DNA of 64,000 nt from Flavobacterium sp. MDT1-60 (GCF_014844035.1 NZ_CP062159.1:4464001-4528000); one strand, 5' to 3'; shown: positions 44,417 through 54,075, counted from the stretch's first letter. The notes: generated by a model from the sequence alone, not told the origin. A program made the numbers and translations.

Positions 44417-45124
44417 ATGAAAAAATTATTTGCAGAATTTTTCGGAACCTATTGGCTGGTATTTGGAGGTTGCGGAAGCGCCATTTTTGCTGCCGGAATT
44501 CCTGAATTAGGAATTGGATTTGCAGGTGTAGCTTTAGCTTTTGGTTTAACCGTATTAACAATGGCTTACGCTGTTGGGCATATTTCAGGCGGACATTTTA
44601 ATCCTGCTGTATCGTTTGGTTTATGGGCAGGTGGAAGATTTCCAGCAAAAGACCTTATTCCTTACATCATTGCTCAATGTGTTGGCGCAGTAGCGGCAGC
44701 GGGAACCTTGTACACCATTGCTTTAGGAAAAGCCGGTTTTGTCATTGACAATACTAAAGCAGGGGCATTTGCATCTAATGGTTTTGGGGCATTTTCTCCA
44801 GATGGATATTCACTAACATCAGCTTTTATTGCTGAATTTGTTCTAACCTTGTTTTTCTTATTGATAATCTTAGGAGCAACTGATAAATTTGCAAACGGAA
44901 GATTTGCTGGACTTGCTATAGGTTTGGCTTTGACTTTAATTCACTTAATTAGTATTCCAATTACCAATACATCTGTAAATCCTGCAAGATCGTTATCACA
45001 AGCTGTTTTTGTTGGAGGTGAGCCTTTATCTCAGGTTTGGTTATTCTGGGTTGCGCCTATTTTAGGAGCAATAGTTGCCGGATTTATTTATAAATCATTA
45101 CTACAGAATCACGACGAGGCATAA
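44417..45124 (+). CDS. aqpZ: aquaporin Z-type water channel
   Basis: This 235-residue protein has six membrane helices and both NPA motifs: [12 protein letters not shown] in the first half and [16 protein letters not shown] in the second. The N-terminus [21 protein letters not shown] is typical of AqpZ. The arginine after the second NPA and the small residues around it fit a water-selective channel rather than GlpF. It lies in the inner membrane. The gene follows the DoxX-like one by 24 bp and ends at a terminator at 45149. Confidence 0.95.
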   Translation: MKKLFAEFFGTYWLVFGGCGSAIFAAGIPELGIGFAGVALAFGLTVLTMAYAVGHISGGHFNPAVSFGLWAGGRFPAKDLIPYIIAQCVGAVAAAGTLYTIALGKAGFVIDNTKAGAFASNGFGAFSPDGYSLTSAFIAEFVLTLFFLLIILGATDKFANGRFAGLAIGLALTLIHLISIPITNTSVNPARSLSQAVFVGGEPLSQVWLFWVAPILGAIVAGFIYKSLLQNHDEA

Positions 45125-45148
45125 TTTTTTTATCAATTATAAAATTTT

Positions 45149-45190
45149 AAGAGAAAATCAGATATATTTATATTTGATTTTCTCTTTTTT
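45149..45190 (+). terminator. terminator after aqpZ
   Basis: AAGAGAAAATCA (45149-45160) pairs with TGATTTTCTCTT (45175-45186), followed by TTTT. Intrinsic terminator. Confidence 0.8.
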
Positions 45191-45220
45191 ATTGATTTGT
45201 TTTTGTAAAATTACATTGCC

Positions 45221-46048
45221 ATGAATGAAATTATTGCTTATTTCAGTACGATTCCGTCTTCTCACCGCAGTTTAATTTTGGTGGGAGGAATTACCATTTT
45301 TTGGCTAATCGAAAACACTTTTCCGTTATTCCAGATGCAATACAAAAAATGGCATCATGCCGGAATCAACTTTTTCCTGACATTTACTACGATTATCGTC
45401 AATTTTGTTTTGGCCTTTATCTTAATTAAAACCGCAGCCTGGACGACTGAAAATCATTTCGGAATTCTGGAATGGCTGCCTGAACTACCCATTTGGTTGT
45501 ACACCATTATTGGATTACTTCTGTTAGATTTGATTGGGGCATATCTGGCACATTTTGTTCAACACAAAGTAAAGATGCTTTGGCGCTTTCATCTCATTCA
45601 TCATACTGATACCTGGATTGATACTACAACAGCAAACAGACACCATCCAGGCGAGAGTATCATTCGTTTTTTATTTACAACTGCGGGTGTTTTAATTGTG
45701 GGAAGTCCGATGTGGATGGTTTTTCTATATCAATCATTATCTGTTGTAGCTTCGCAGTTTAATCATGCCAATATTTCACTACCTGGTAAATTAGATGTTT
45801 TTTTGAGTTACTTCATAGTATCTCCCAACATGCATAAAGTACATCATCATTATGTTTTGCCTTATACGGATAGTAATTATGGAAATATTTTTTCTGTTTG
45901 GGATCGTCTTTTTGGCACTTTTACCACATTGCCCAAAGAAGAATTAATTTACGGAGTTGATACACATATGGCACCTGAAGAGCATAACAAATTGAAAAAT
46001 TTACTGCAAATTCCGTTTCAAAATTCAAAATCAATAAAAAACAGTTAA
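45221..46048 (+). CDS. sterol desaturase / fatty acid hydroxylase family protein
   Basis: This 275-residue membrane protein has four to five hydrophobic helices. The histidine clusters of the di-iron fatty acid hydroxylase superfamily are HFVQHKVKMLWRFHLIHHTD, then TANRHHPGES, and HKVHHHYVLPYTDSNYG. These bind two iron atoms and support O2-dependent hydroxylation or desaturation of lipids. It is not tightly linked to another gene. Bacterial members act on fatty acids, carotenoids, ornithine lipids or other lipids, so the substrate is open. Confidence 0.88.
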   Translation: MNEIIAYFSTIPSSHRSLILVGGITIFWLIENTFPLFQMQYKKWHHAGINFFLTFTTIIVNFVLAFILIKTAAWTTENHFGILEWLPELPIWLYTIIGLLLLDLIGAYLAHFVQHKVKMLWRFHLIHHTDTWIDTTTANRHHPGESIIRFLFTTAGVLIVGSPMWMVFLYQSLSVVASQFNHANISLPGKLDVFLSYFIVSPNMHKVHHHYVLPYTDSNYGNIFSVWDRLFGTFTTLPKEELIYGVDTHMAPEEHNKLKNLLQIPFQNSKSIKNS

Positions 46049-46168
46049 AATCATTAAAAAAAATATCACAGATCGAACCAAGTAATTATTTTTTTTATTA
46101 ATATTGATACTTAAATTGAAAATCAATCTATTAATCATTAACCCCTATTTTGAATTAATTTTCACGTG

Positions 46169-46447
46169 ATGAAAAAGAGTAACCGCAAAGAGTTGAGCTG
46201 GGAACAAACGGAAAAACTTGTTTCGCTAGCCTTGGAAGAAAGAAATCCATTTGAAATTATAAAAAAAGAATTTGGATTGGCAGAAAAAGAAGTTTTGGAA
46301 ATCATGAAAAAGAAAATGCCGCTTGAAAAATTTGAAATGTGGAAGAAGAAGGCTGTAGCAAATAAACCAAAACCAAAACCCGTTAAAATAGATGATTTTG
46401 ATGAAGATCTGGATGGCAAATATTACATAAAGAACAAACTAGACTAA
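46169..46447 (+). CDS. DUF2805/TIGR03643-type small protein
   Basis: From ATG 46169 (a GTG at 46166 is the alternative) the protein has 92 residues. The core LSWEQTEKLVSLALEERNPFEIIKKEFGLAEKEVLEIMKKKMPLEKFEMWKKK is one helical domain resembling a helix-turn-helix. A basic linker and acidic tail follow. It matches the DUF2805/TIGR03643 group, which is conserved in several phyla without a known role. It is cytosolic, stands alone, and ends at a strong terminator. Confidence 0.82.
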   Translation: MKKSNRKELSWEQTEKLVSLALEERNPFEIIKKEFGLAEKEVLEIMKKKMPLEKFEMWKKKAVANKPKPKPVKIDDFDEDLDGKYYIKNKLD

Positions 46448-46452
46448 GATAG

Positions 46453-46480
46453 AACTCCTGAAATTCAGGAGTTTTTTTTT
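46453..46480 (+). terminator. terminator after DUF2805 gene
   Basis: AACTCCTGAA pairs with TTCAGGAGTT (46453-46473), followed by nine T residues. Strong intrinsic terminator. Confidence 0.9.
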
Positions 46481-46548
46481 ATATTTATATCTGCACTGTA
46501 ACAATTTCATATTTTATCAGTCAAATACAAATAATTAAACGCGAACAA

Positions 46549-48408
46549 ATGAAAAAAATAATTTACACCTTAGCTCTAGCTGTAACACTATGGAGCTGTA
46601 AAACGGGTAGTACATCAGGAGCTGCAAAAAGCAATACCGTAGATGTAAACATTAATCTTGTCGATGTAAAAGACGATAAAGTTTTGGTAACTGTTACTCC
46701 ACCAGCAATTAAAACAGACGAAATTATCTACAGTATCCCAAAAACAGTTCCCGGAACTTACTCTACTGATAATTATGGTAAATATTCAGATGGTTTTAAA
46801 GCTTTTGATGCTAAAGGAAATGAATTAACTGTAAAAAGAATTGATGATAATTCATGGTCAATTGCCAATGCCAAAACATTAAAAAAGATCACCTATTTAG
46901 TTGGAGATACTTTTGACACTGAAAAAGGAGCTGGTTTTGGAGGAGGAGATGTTTTTTCTCCGGCTGGGACTAACATCAACGCAGGAATTAATTTCATGGT
47001 GAATACTCATGGTTTTGTAGGTTATTTTAAAGATAAACTGGATGTTCCCTACAAAGTTACTGTGACACATCCTGAAACATTATTTGGAGCAACTTCAATG
47101 AACGATGAAGATGCAAGCAAAACAAGTGACGTTTTTACAACGCCTCGTTATGCTGTTTTGGTTGAGAATCCAATTATGTACTCTAAACCGGATTACACCA
47201 CATTCAACGTTAACGGAATGGATATTTTGATCGCTGTATATTCTCCAACAGGAAAATTTACTGCAGAAAGCATTACTCCTGAGATGAAAACGATGATGAC
47301 AGCTCAGAAAAACTTTTTAGGAAAAGTAAATGCTACTAAAAAATATACCGTTTTATTGTATTTATCAAGCATGGCTAAAGATGATGCACATGGTTTTGGA
47401 GCATTAGAGCACCCAACAGCTACAACTGTTGTCTTGCCAGAATCGATGCCAAAAGAAAAATTGGTAGAGTCTATGAAAGATGTGGTTTCTCATGAGTTTT
47501 TCCATATTGTAACCCCATTAACTATTCACTCAAAAGAAATTCAGTTTTTTGATTACAATGATCCAAAAATGTCTGAACATTTATGGATGTATGAAGGTGT
47601 AACAGAATATTTTGCAAACCTTTTCCAAATCAATCAGGGATTAATTAATGAAGAGGAATTTTACACTCGAATTGCTGATAAAATTGAGCAGGCAAAAAGA
47701 TTAGATGATACTATGTCATTTACAAAAATGAGTGCTAATGTTTTACAAGAGCCATATAAAGATCAGTATTTAAATGTATACCAAAAAGGAGCTTTAATCG
47801 GTATGTGTATTGATATTATCATCAGAGAAAAAAGCAACGGAGAAAGAGGAATTCTTGATTTAATGCATAAATTATCTGATGAGTATGGTATCGAAAAACC
47901 ATTTAATGACAACGAACTTTTCGCAAAAATCACACAATTGACTTATCCTGAAGTTGGTGAATTCCTAACTAAATATGTTGCCGGAACAACGCCAATTCCT
48001 TACGATTTTTATTTGGCTAAAGTTGGTGTAACCAAATCTTCTGAGAAAAAAGCAGGATCAATTTTCATTAAAGGACAAACTCCTTATATTGGCGTTGACA
48101 AGGCAACTAAAGCAATAAGTGTGCGCCCTGATATTGACTTAAACGTATTCTTTACTAATTTAAATCTTAAAGCTGGTGATGGAATTGTTGCTATTAACGA
48201 TAAAGCTTACAACTTAGACAATATTTATGATTTAATTGGAGAAAGTGAAAACTGGAAAGAAAACGATCTGATTACAGTTAAAATAAAACGTGCTGGTGCT
48301 GAACAAACCATTAAAGGAACTGTAAAAGTACCATTTGAAGAAACAGAAACTTTTAAAGCTACAGATGTTTCAAAAGAAAAGCTTAAAAATGCATGGTTGA
48401 AAGGATAA
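46549..48408 (+). CDS. M61-family metallopeptidase with PDZ domain
   Basis: This 619-residue lipoprotein (TLWSC, Cys17) has an N-terminal beta domain. The gluzincin core contains the zinc motif SHEFFHIVTPL (about 312-322) with a downstream MYEGVTEYFANL glutamate helix. The C-terminal PDZ domain (about 500-590) includes LNLKAGDGIVAINDKAYN. It fits the M61 glycyl-aminopeptidase family, acting on peptides in the periplasm or at the surface. It is monocistronic between two terminators (46453 and 48426). Confidence 0.9.
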   Translation: MKKIIYTLALAVTLWSCKTGSTSGAAKSNTVDVNINLVDVKDDKVLVTVTPPAIKTDEIIYSIPKTVPGTYSTDNYGKYSDGFKAFDAKGNELTVKRIDDNSWSIANAKTLKKITYLVGDTFDTEKGAGFGGGDVFSPAGTNINAGINFMVNTHGFVGYFKDKLDVPYKVTVTHPETLFGATSMNDEDASKTSDVFTTPRYAVLVENPIMYSKPDYTTFNVNGMDILIAVYSPTGKFTAESITPEMKTMMTAQKNFLGKVNATKKYTVLLYLSSMAKDDAHGFGALEHPTATTVVLPESMPKEKLVESMKDVVSHEFFHIVTPLTIHSKEIQFFDYNDPKMSEHLWMYEGVTEYFANLFQINQGLINEEEFYTRIADKIEQAKRLDDTMSFTKMSANVLQEPYKDQYLNVYQKGALIGMCIDIIIREKSNGERGILDLMHKLSDEYGIEKPFNDNELFAKITQLTYPEVGEFLTKYVAGTTPIPYDFYLAKVGVTKSSEKKAGSIFIKGQTPYIGVDKATKAISVRPDIDLNVFFTNLNLKAGDGIVAINDKAYNLDNIYDLIGESENWKENDLITVKIKRAGAEQTIKGTVKVPFEETETFKATDVSKEKLKNAWLKG

Positions 48409-48425
48409 TAATTCTTTTAGAACGC

Positions 48426-48457
48426 AAAAAGCCGACAAGTGATTGTCGGCTTTTTTT
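48426..48457 (+). terminator. terminator after M61 peptidase
   Basis: AAAAAGCCGACAA pairs with TTGTCGGCTTTTT around GTGA, followed by T residues. Strong intrinsic terminator. Confidence 0.9.
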
Positions 48458-48499
48458 ATGATTTATTGACTCTGTTATTCGTTTACTCACATTACGAAA

Positions 48500-48522
48500 C
48501 TTCGACTTCGCTCAGTCTGACA
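48500..48522. repeat. CTTCGACTTCGCTCAGTC repeat word
   Basis: The word CTTCGACTTCGCTCAGTC with TGACA is a type of intergenic repeat frequent in flavobacteria. A related inverted pair lies at 54662-54715. It is in the gap between convergent genes. Confidence 0.5.
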
Positions 48523-48533
48523 AATATTAAATC

Positions 48534-48977
48534 TTACTTCTTAACTGGAAATTTCCAGTCGAATTCGTCTTTGTCATTGATGATAGCACCAATTTCAAAC
48601 TTCACCACTTCATCAAATTCGGTTTGAAGAATAAACCAGTTATCTTCATTGAAGTAATTCTCGAAAGTATCAAAAGTTTCCTGATTGTATTTTGTAATAC
48701 CTTTTGTTGCTAAATCTTTCTTTACATCGGCAATTTTTCTTCCGATTATCTTGAATCCGAAAACTTCAAGATCATTGCTTGATGCTACTAAATAACCTAA
48801 TTTCAATTCTTCTTCCTGATAAAATGTCAATCTGATTTTATGTGAATTGTACACGAAAATAACATTATCATCTTCGTCTATATAATTTTTATCAGGTTTG
48901 CCCAAAACAGCCGTAACATCATTTTGCTTCATTCCGAAAAGCAATTTATCAATTCCTGATTTTAGATTTATTTTCAT
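48534..48977 (-). CDS. unknown cytosolic protein
   Basis: This 147-residue protein has no signal or membrane segment. It begins INLKSGIDKLLFGMKQNDVTAVLGKPDKNY, which resembles the start of small SmpA/BamE-like or immunity-type folds (GMKQxDVxxxLGxPD). Acidic, mixed alpha/beta sequence ends in DEFDWKFPVKK. The 'GM..DV...LG.PD' pattern is shared by many small beta-alpha proteins, so I do not assign a family. It is convergent with the M61 gene. The upstream neighbour on the same strand starts 75 bp away. Confidence 0.6.
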   Translation of the reverse strand: MKINLKSGIDKLLFGMKQNDVTAVLGKPDKNYIDEDDNVIFVYNSHKIRLTFYQEEELKLGYLVASSNDLEVFGFKIIGRKIADVKKDLATKGITKYNQETFDTFENYFNEDNWFILQTEFDEVVKFEIGAIINDKDEFDWKFPVKK

Positions 48978-49052
48978 ATGGATTTAATTAAATTTTGAAG
49001 TGCAAATTTCGTGAAGTTTTTATAAAGTTAGGTATGTTTCTCTTTTTATTAA

Positions 49053-49415
49053 TTATTTTATTCGTCCAACTTTTTGAGCAACTATTAAATAATCTTCTGA
49101 TTCAACAAATTTTATAGCTTCTAAAATTATTCGACTCAAGGAATCTTTTTCACTTTTAGATATTTTTGTTCCGAATTTAGCAGCTTTAATTTCTGAAAGT
49201 ATTTCTTTCTCTAATAGTATCCCGACTTCCTTTCTGTTTAACAAAAGACTCCCTGGAATGAGGCTATTTTCAATTTCTCTTTTGCCTTTGTCTAAAATAA
49301 CTTTTTGTACAAAATCAATTTCATAAAAAATTGAATTATCCTTTTTCATTTTTAATGTGACAGTTCCACCATCCATCCAAACACCAACATTTTCAATTAT
49401 AATTTCCTTTTCCAT
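49053..49415 (-). CDS. unknown small protein downstream of GH92
   Basis: This 120-residue cytosolic protein starts 6 bp after the GH92 stop on the same strand, so it should be co-transcribed. Sequence is alternating strands (EKEIIIENVGVWMDGGTVTLKM, NSIFYEIDFVQKVIL) then helices (EVGILLEKEILSEIKAAKFG, SLSRIILEAIKFVESEDY). No family is recognised. It has no signal peptide while GH92 is exported, so a direct partnership is unlikely. Coupling may only reflect gene order. Confidence 0.55.
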   Translation of the reverse strand: MEKEIIIENVGVWMDGGTVTLKMKKDNSIFYEIDFVQKVILDKGKREIENSLIPGSLLLNRKEVGILLEKEILSEIKAAKFGTKISKSEKDSLSRIILEAIKFVESEDYLIVAQKVGRIK

Positions 49416-49421
49416 TTGAAA

Positions 49422-51758
49422 TTAACTACGAATAAAATTCTTCTTATTCGGTTTACTAGTCATATAAAAAGTAATCTTTCCTCCATTTATAACATCCGAA
49501 TGTTTCAGGAAAGGCTTAGAAAGTTGTTTTCCGTTTAAAAGCACTTTGCTCACAAACACATTTTTATCAGATTGATTCACCGTTTCCACCTCAAATTTCC
49601 TTCCGTTTTCTAAATTAAAAACAGCATTTTTAACCAACGGACTTCCCAACGCATATTCATCAGAACCTGGCGCTACTGGATAAAATCCTAAACTACTAAA
49701 AATATACCAGGCACTCATTTGTCCGAAATCATCATTTCCTCCTAAACCGTCGGCACCATTTCGGTACATCTTTTTCAGGATCATTCTGATTTTGTCCTGT
49801 GCTTTCCATGGTGAATTTGTCCAATTGTATAAATAAACCACATGATGCGAAGGTTCATTTCCGTGAACATAATTCCCGATGATTCCCTCTCTGGTAATAT
49901 CTTCTGTATTTTCAAAATATTTATCCGGCAAATGCATGTTGAACAACGAATCTAATCGAACATTAAATTTATCATTTCCTCCCATCATTTTAATCATTTC
50001 GGCAGGGTCTTGAGGCACATACAAACTATAATTCCATGAATTCCCTTCGATGAAACCTTGTCCATGCGTATCTAATGGATCAAATTCTTTTTTGAAAGTT
50101 CCATCATTTAATTTAGGGCGCATGAAACCTGTTTTTACATCGTAAACGTTTTTGTAATTTTTAGATCTTTCGATGAATTCATTATAAATTTCGGTTTTCC
50201 CTAATTTCTTCGCAGCCTGGGCAATCGCCCAGTCATCATAAGCATATTCTAAAGTTTTTGAGACCGAAGAACCATTTTTATCTTCTGGAACATAACCCAT
50301 TTTCATATAATATTCCAATCCGTCATAATAAAATACTTTTGCTGTGTTAACACAAGCCTGAAGTGCTTTTTCAGAATCGAAATTGGTATTGCCTTTTACA
50401 ATGGCATCTGCAACGACAGAAACCGAATGATAACCAATCATACACCAATTTTCATTGGCATAATGTGACCAGATTGGCAACATTTTATGCACACTTTGAT
50501 CTGAATGCGCCAACATCGAACTCACCATATCTGAATTTCTTGTCGGTTGTACAATATTAAAAAACGGATGCAATGCTCTATAGGTATCCCAAAGCGAATA
50601 ACTGGTATAATTTTTAAAGTTTTCAGCCTTATGAACATTCATATCCAAACCTTTGTAATTTCCATCAAGATCCATATATTCTGTCGGACCTAAAAAAGCA
50701 TGATACATTGCGGTATAAAAATTCACATAATCTTCTTTCTGAATAGCATCAATCTGAATTTTGTTAAGCTCGTTATTCCACACTTCCTGGCTTTGTTTTT
50801 TTACTTTTTCAAAATCCCAGCCCGGAACTTCTTTTTTCATATTTTCTAATGCTCCCGCTGAACTTACAGGCGACAATGCCATTTTTATTTTGATTTTCTC
50901 TCCATCTTCGGTATTAAAATCAAAAAATAATTTTAAGTTTTGACCTGCCATTTCAGGGAATTTTTTGGTTTGATCAAATCTTCCCCAAAAACCTCTGTAC
51001 ACACTTTTTTCCTGCGCTGCCTGTCCGTAGCTTTTAATTGGTTTACTGAAAGACATGGCAAAATAAACTGTTCTCGTTCTCGCCCAACCATTTGTCTGAC
51101 GGTATCCGGTAATTAAAGTATCGTTCTCAACACGAACAAATGTCCACACATTCTTTTTATCGTAATTGTAAATTCCTGAAGTTAAGTCCAGAATTATATG
51201 CGCTTCATCTGACTTTGGAAAAGTATATTGATGCATTCCGACACGCGTTGTTGCAGTAAGTTCTGCCTTAATATTATGGTCTTCTAAAAGGACACTGTAA
51301 TAGGCCGGTTCTGCTTTTTCTGTAGAATGCGCAAATGCCGAACGATAACCTGAATGTGGTTTTGAAGCCGTACCTGGATTCAATTGCAGTTTACCAGTTG
51401 TTGGCATGATTAAAAAATCACCTAAATCAGAATGACCTGTTCCGCTAAAATGGGTGTGGCTAAAACCTACAATTGTTTTATCCTCATATTGATATCCAGC
51501 ACAATATTTATAGACTTCACCATTATATTTTCCATTTAATCCGTAGGCAATCGTATCGGTTTCAGGGCTTAATTGTACACTTCCAAAAGGAACCGTTGCA
51601 CCAGGATAAGTGTGCCCCATTTTTGCAGTCCCAATCATTGGATCTACATACTGAATCAAGTTCCGTTTTTCAGTTATTTTTTTCTGTGCATTGGTAGCGT
51701 ATCCTAGCATTAAAAATGACAACCCTAAAAGAAAATTTTTATAATTTATTTTATTCAT
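49422..51758 (-). CDS. GH92 alpha-mannosidase
   Basis: This 778-residue exported protein (signal ending ATNAQ, about 24) opens with YVDPMIGTAKMGHTYPGATVPFGSVQLSPET. GH92 blocks continue with GFSHTHFSGTGHSDLGDFL, YTSYSLWDTYRALHPFF, GQGFIEGNSWNYSLYVPQD, and the C-terminal GNDDFGQMSAWYIFSSLGFYPVAPGSDEY. GH92 enzymes are calcium-dependent exo-alpha-mannosidases that trim N-glycans or yeast mannans. It is away from the PUL and has no SusCD partner here. The start codon follows a run without clear promoter, and the small gene at 49053 is in the same transcript. Confidence 0.94.
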   Translation of the reverse strand: MNKINYKNFLLGLSFLMLGYATNAQKKITEKRNLIQYVDPMIGTAKMGHTYPGATVPFGSVQLSPETDTIAYGLNGKYNGEVYKYCAGYQYEDKTIVGFSHTHFSGTGHSDLGDFLIMPTTGKLQLNPGTASKPHSGYRSAFAHSTEKAEPAYYSVLLEDHNIKAELTATTRVGMHQYTFPKSDEAHIILDLTSGIYNYDKKNVWTFVRVENDTLITGYRQTNGWARTRTVYFAMSFSKPIKSYGQAAQEKSVYRGFWGRFDQTKKFPEMAGQNLKLFFDFNTEDGEKIKIKMALSPVSSAGALENMKKEVPGWDFEKVKKQSQEVWNNELNKIQIDAIQKEDYVNFYTAMYHAFLGPTEYMDLDGNYKGLDMNVHKAENFKNYTSYSLWDTYRALHPFFNIVQPTRNSDMVSSMLAHSDQSVHKMLPIWSHYANENWCMIGYHSVSVVADAIVKGNTNFDSEKALQACVNTAKVFYYDGLEYYMKMGYVPEDKNGSSVSKTLEYAYDDWAIAQAAKKLGKTEIYNEFIERSKNYKNVYDVKTGFMRPKLNDGTFKKEFDPLDTHGQGFIEGNSWNYSLYVPQDPAEMIKMMGGNDKFNVRLDSLFNMHLPDKYFENTEDITREGIIGNYVHGNEPSHHVVYLYNWTNSPWKAQDKIRMILKKMYRNGADGLGGNDDFGQMSAWYIFSSLGFYPVAPGSDEYALGSPLVKNAVFNLENGRKFEVETVNQSDKNVFVSKVLLNGKQLSKPFLKHSDVINGGKITFYMTSKPNKKNFIRS

Positions 51759-51903
51759 CAGATATTTTTTAATTATTTATTCTGTTTACAGAACTCTATC
51801 AAGTATTTACTAAAACGTTTTATCAATATTTTTAGGTTAGAAAAATACAATAAAATATGCTTTTTAAAAAATATAAATTTCCCTGAGCTAAAAAGGTTTT
51901 AGA

Positions 51904-51911
51904 TACCTTTG
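51904..51911 (+). promoter_or_regulatory. -7 box before secreted protein gene
   Basis: TACCTTTG is a perfect TAnnTTTG box, 24 nt before the ATG at 51936. Confidence 0.45.
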
Positions 51912-51935
51912 ATTGACTAAAAATGCTATACAATT

Positions 51936-52559
51936 ATGAAAAATTATATTTTCATTCTGGTTCTTTTTTTTACAACATTTATCTATGCTCAAAAAATAGA
52001 AAGTTACAGACTGACAAAAGAACAAATTATAGAACGCGAACTGGATGGCACAACAGATTTTCCAATCTATAAAGCGTTTGAATATTGGGATAAAGGCGGT
52101 GTTTATGAATTGCTTTTATGCGAAAATCAAAAAACAATTAGCAAAAAAGATACTCTAAACACAAAAATCCAAGCCATCTGTACGATAAATGATCATGGTG
52201 GTTTTCTTGAAAAATGGCGTATAAATGATCTTCTTGAAACTACAGAACCAAAAGAAACCAATATTTGGTTCTGGACAAAATATTGCAGTACGAAAGACAT
52301 TGACACAGACGGTTATATTGATCCTATACTAGTTTATGGAACAAGAAATGAAAATGATGAAATAAGTCGCGTTAAAATCATTACTGTTTACAAAAACAAA
52401 AAATATGTGATTCGCGCTGTCGAATGCGATTTAGATTATTGCAGAAGTTTTAAAAAAGATGCAAATTGGAATTTATTGCCGCAGAAAATAAAAACCAATG
52501 TAGATAAATTAGTCGAAAAAATAAGAAAAGATCAGGGGCTATTATTGAAAGATGGTTAG
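51936..52559 (+). CDS. secreted protein, M949_RS01915-like
   Basis: This 207-residue protein has a signal peptide (TFIYAQ, about 18). It resembles small secreted flavobacterial proteins annotated as 'M949_RS01915 family surface polysaccharide biosynthesis protein', by features such as KGGVYELLLCENQKTISKKDTLNTKIQAI and the closing WFWTKYCSTKDIDTDGYIDPILVYGT. The acidic DIDTDGYIDP could bind calcium. The family name is from memory and its biochemical role is not established. It has its own promoter-like box and ends before a repeat block and terminator hairpin. Confidence 0.5.
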   Translation: MKNYIFILVLFFTTFIYAQKIESYRLTKEQIIERELDGTTDFPIYKAFEYWDKGGVYELLLCENQKTISKKDTLNTKIQAICTINDHGGFLEKWRINDLLETTEPKETNIWFWTKYCSTKDIDTDGYIDPILVYGTRNENDEISRVKIITVYKNKKYVIRAVECDLDYCRSFKKDANWNLLPQKIKTNVDKLVEKIRKDQGLLLKDG

Positions 52560-52565
52560 GTCTAA

Positions 52566-52692
52566 ATTCCAATTTTAAAATTCCAAATTCCAAACTTCAA
52601 TTGATGAATGTCATATAAAAAAACTGATGTTTTTTCGCTTCTCTAAACTGGACTGAAGTCCAGCCCTACAATATTTTAGAGCCTACGGCTCT
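52566..52692. repeat. ATTCCAAATT words with two hairpins
   Basis: AAATTCCAATTTTAAAATTC-like words (52565-52595) are followed by two hairpins. CTGGACTGAAGTCCAG lies at 52648-52663, and AGAGCCTACGGCTCT at 52678-52692 is followed by T residues. The last hairpin can end transcripts from both sides, between the secreted-protein gene and the GNAT gene. The others look like dispersed repeats. Confidence 0.6.
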
Positions 52693-52695
52693 TTT

Positions 52696-53304
52696 TTACA
52701 GCTTGCGCTTTAGATTTTCTTTTACTTCTTCAAACCATTCGTCTTTAAGAATACTCAAAACAATAGAATCACGACGAACTTCACTGTTTGAGGTTGGCAT
52801 GTGGCTTCTTAAAACGCCTTCAACTTTACAGCCTATACTTTTCATTGCAGCAATACTTCTTTCATTGTTATTATCAGCGCGGAATTCTACTCTTTCTAAT
52901 CCGAGAGTTTCAAAAGCAAATTGAAGTAATAGGAATTTACAATGCTTATTAAGACCCGTTCCTCGAAAAGCAGAACCGTACCAGGTATAGCCTAACTGTA
53001 ATGTTTTATAGGAAAGCTGAATGTCATAAAAACGCGTTGAACCAGCGTATTTTTGAGATTTTTTATCGAAAACAATGAACGGAAATTCTCTTTTTTCGTC
53101 TCTTGCTTTTATGGCAGATTGAATATAGTTGATCAGGTTTTCTTTTCCGTCTGCTCCTACTAAAGAATATTTCCAGGTTTCTGGTTCATTTATTGAGATT
53201 TCTAATAAATTTTCAACATCTGATTCTTGCAATGGACGCAATAAAACTAAATCGTCTTCTAAAATAATATTGTCTGAGAAACTGAAATTATATTCTTGAT
53301 TCAT
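52696..53304 (-). CDS. GNAT-family acetyltransferase, RimJ/RimL type
   Basis: This 202-residue cytosolic protein has the GNAT pattern: LVLLRPLQESDVENLLEIS, the AFRGTGLNKHCKFLLLQFAFE acetyl-CoA-binding segment (QxxGxG/A variant RGTG), then LGLERVEFRADNNNERSIAAMKSIGCKVEGVLRSHM. This is the N-acetyltransferase subgroup related to RimJ/RimL. Substrate could be a protein N-terminus or a small amine. It is convergent with the preceding gene. Confidence 0.88.
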   Translation of the reverse strand: MNQEYNFSFSDNIILEDDLVLLRPLQESDVENLLEISINEPETWKYSLVGADGKENLINYIQSAIKARDEKREFPFIVFDKKSQKYAGSTRFYDIQLSYKTLQLGYTWYGSAFRGTGLNKHCKFLLLQFAFETLGLERVEFRADNNNERSIAAMKSIGCKVEGVLRSHMPTSNSEVRRDSIVLSILKDEWFEEVKENLKRKL

Positions 53305-53493
53305 ATTTTATTCTTTTTAAATTCTCTATAAATTTTTCGTGTCTATTGACTGAGGTTTGTAAAGATATTTGAAAAAAAATAATTGACAGAAAAAATTACG
53401 TTGATTCACTAATTAATTTTTCAAAAAAAACAACTTTAAAATAAGATTTTTCTTTCTTTATTTGTATTATTGCAATTATTTTAAATTAAGATT

Positions 53494-54075
53494 TTGAATA
53501 TTTTATTAGCCTCGCAAATAGCATTAAAAAAGGATTTTGGAGATACTTTTTGGTATGACTTATTAATTGCCTTATTTACAGGAGTATTATCTTGCTTAAT
53601 ATTTTATTTAGCACTTCGCATATTTAAACCCAACATTAAAACATGTAGTATTCTTTGTAAAGAAAATGAAACTTTTGATAGTGAAACAAAAACCAGATAT
53701 TACTTAAAATTTATAAACAAAACTTATTCAGATATCGAAAACGTATCTATAAATCTATTACTTATAGAAGACTATATTCATGGAAGTGGTAAAAATTTTA
53801 TCGGAAAAGAATTAAAACTAAAACGATATGATTTTAAAAATATTCCTGGCAAGTGGAAAAAAAATAAAGAGATTCACAATAATTGCGTTCAGATGTTAAT
53901 TGACGAAGATTTGGAAGACCTATGGGACGGAAAAAAAGAATACCTGGAATTACAAATTGATTGTACGCATTCTAAAAGTGGAAGAAGGCTGGTGCATGTA
54001 CAAAAATACACAGATGTAAAAAATACAATCAAAAATGGGCGTTTTGATTCAGGCGAAAACTTTAACATTATATAA
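53494..54075 (+). CDS. single-pass membrane protein of unknown function
   Basis: This 193-residue protein begins at a TTG codon (53494), as no ATG lies near in frame. One strong membrane segment (WYDLLIALFTGVLSCLIFYLALRIF, about 21-45) is followed by a soluble beta-rich domain (TRYYLKFINKTYSDIENVSINLLLI). The sequence ends IKNGRFDSGENFNII. The soluble part likely faces the cytosol by the positive charges after the helix (KPNIKT). I do not recognise the family. The gene has no linked neighbours and ends before a terminator hairpin. Confidence 0.6.
   Translation: MNILLASQIALKKDFGDTFWYDLLIALFTGVLSCLIFYLALRIFKPNIKTCSILCKENETFDSETKTRYYLKFINKTYSDIENVSINLLLIEDYIHGSGKNFIGKELKLKRYDFKNIPGKWKKNKEIHNNCVQMLIDEDLEDLWDGKKEYLELQIDCTHSKSGRRLVHVQKYTDVKNTIKNGRFDSGENFNII

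Noticed and set aside
48534-49415. Possible toxin-immunity cluster of small unknown genes
   Set aside because: No toxin or secretion-tagged partner is adjacent, and the second gene is coupled to GH92.
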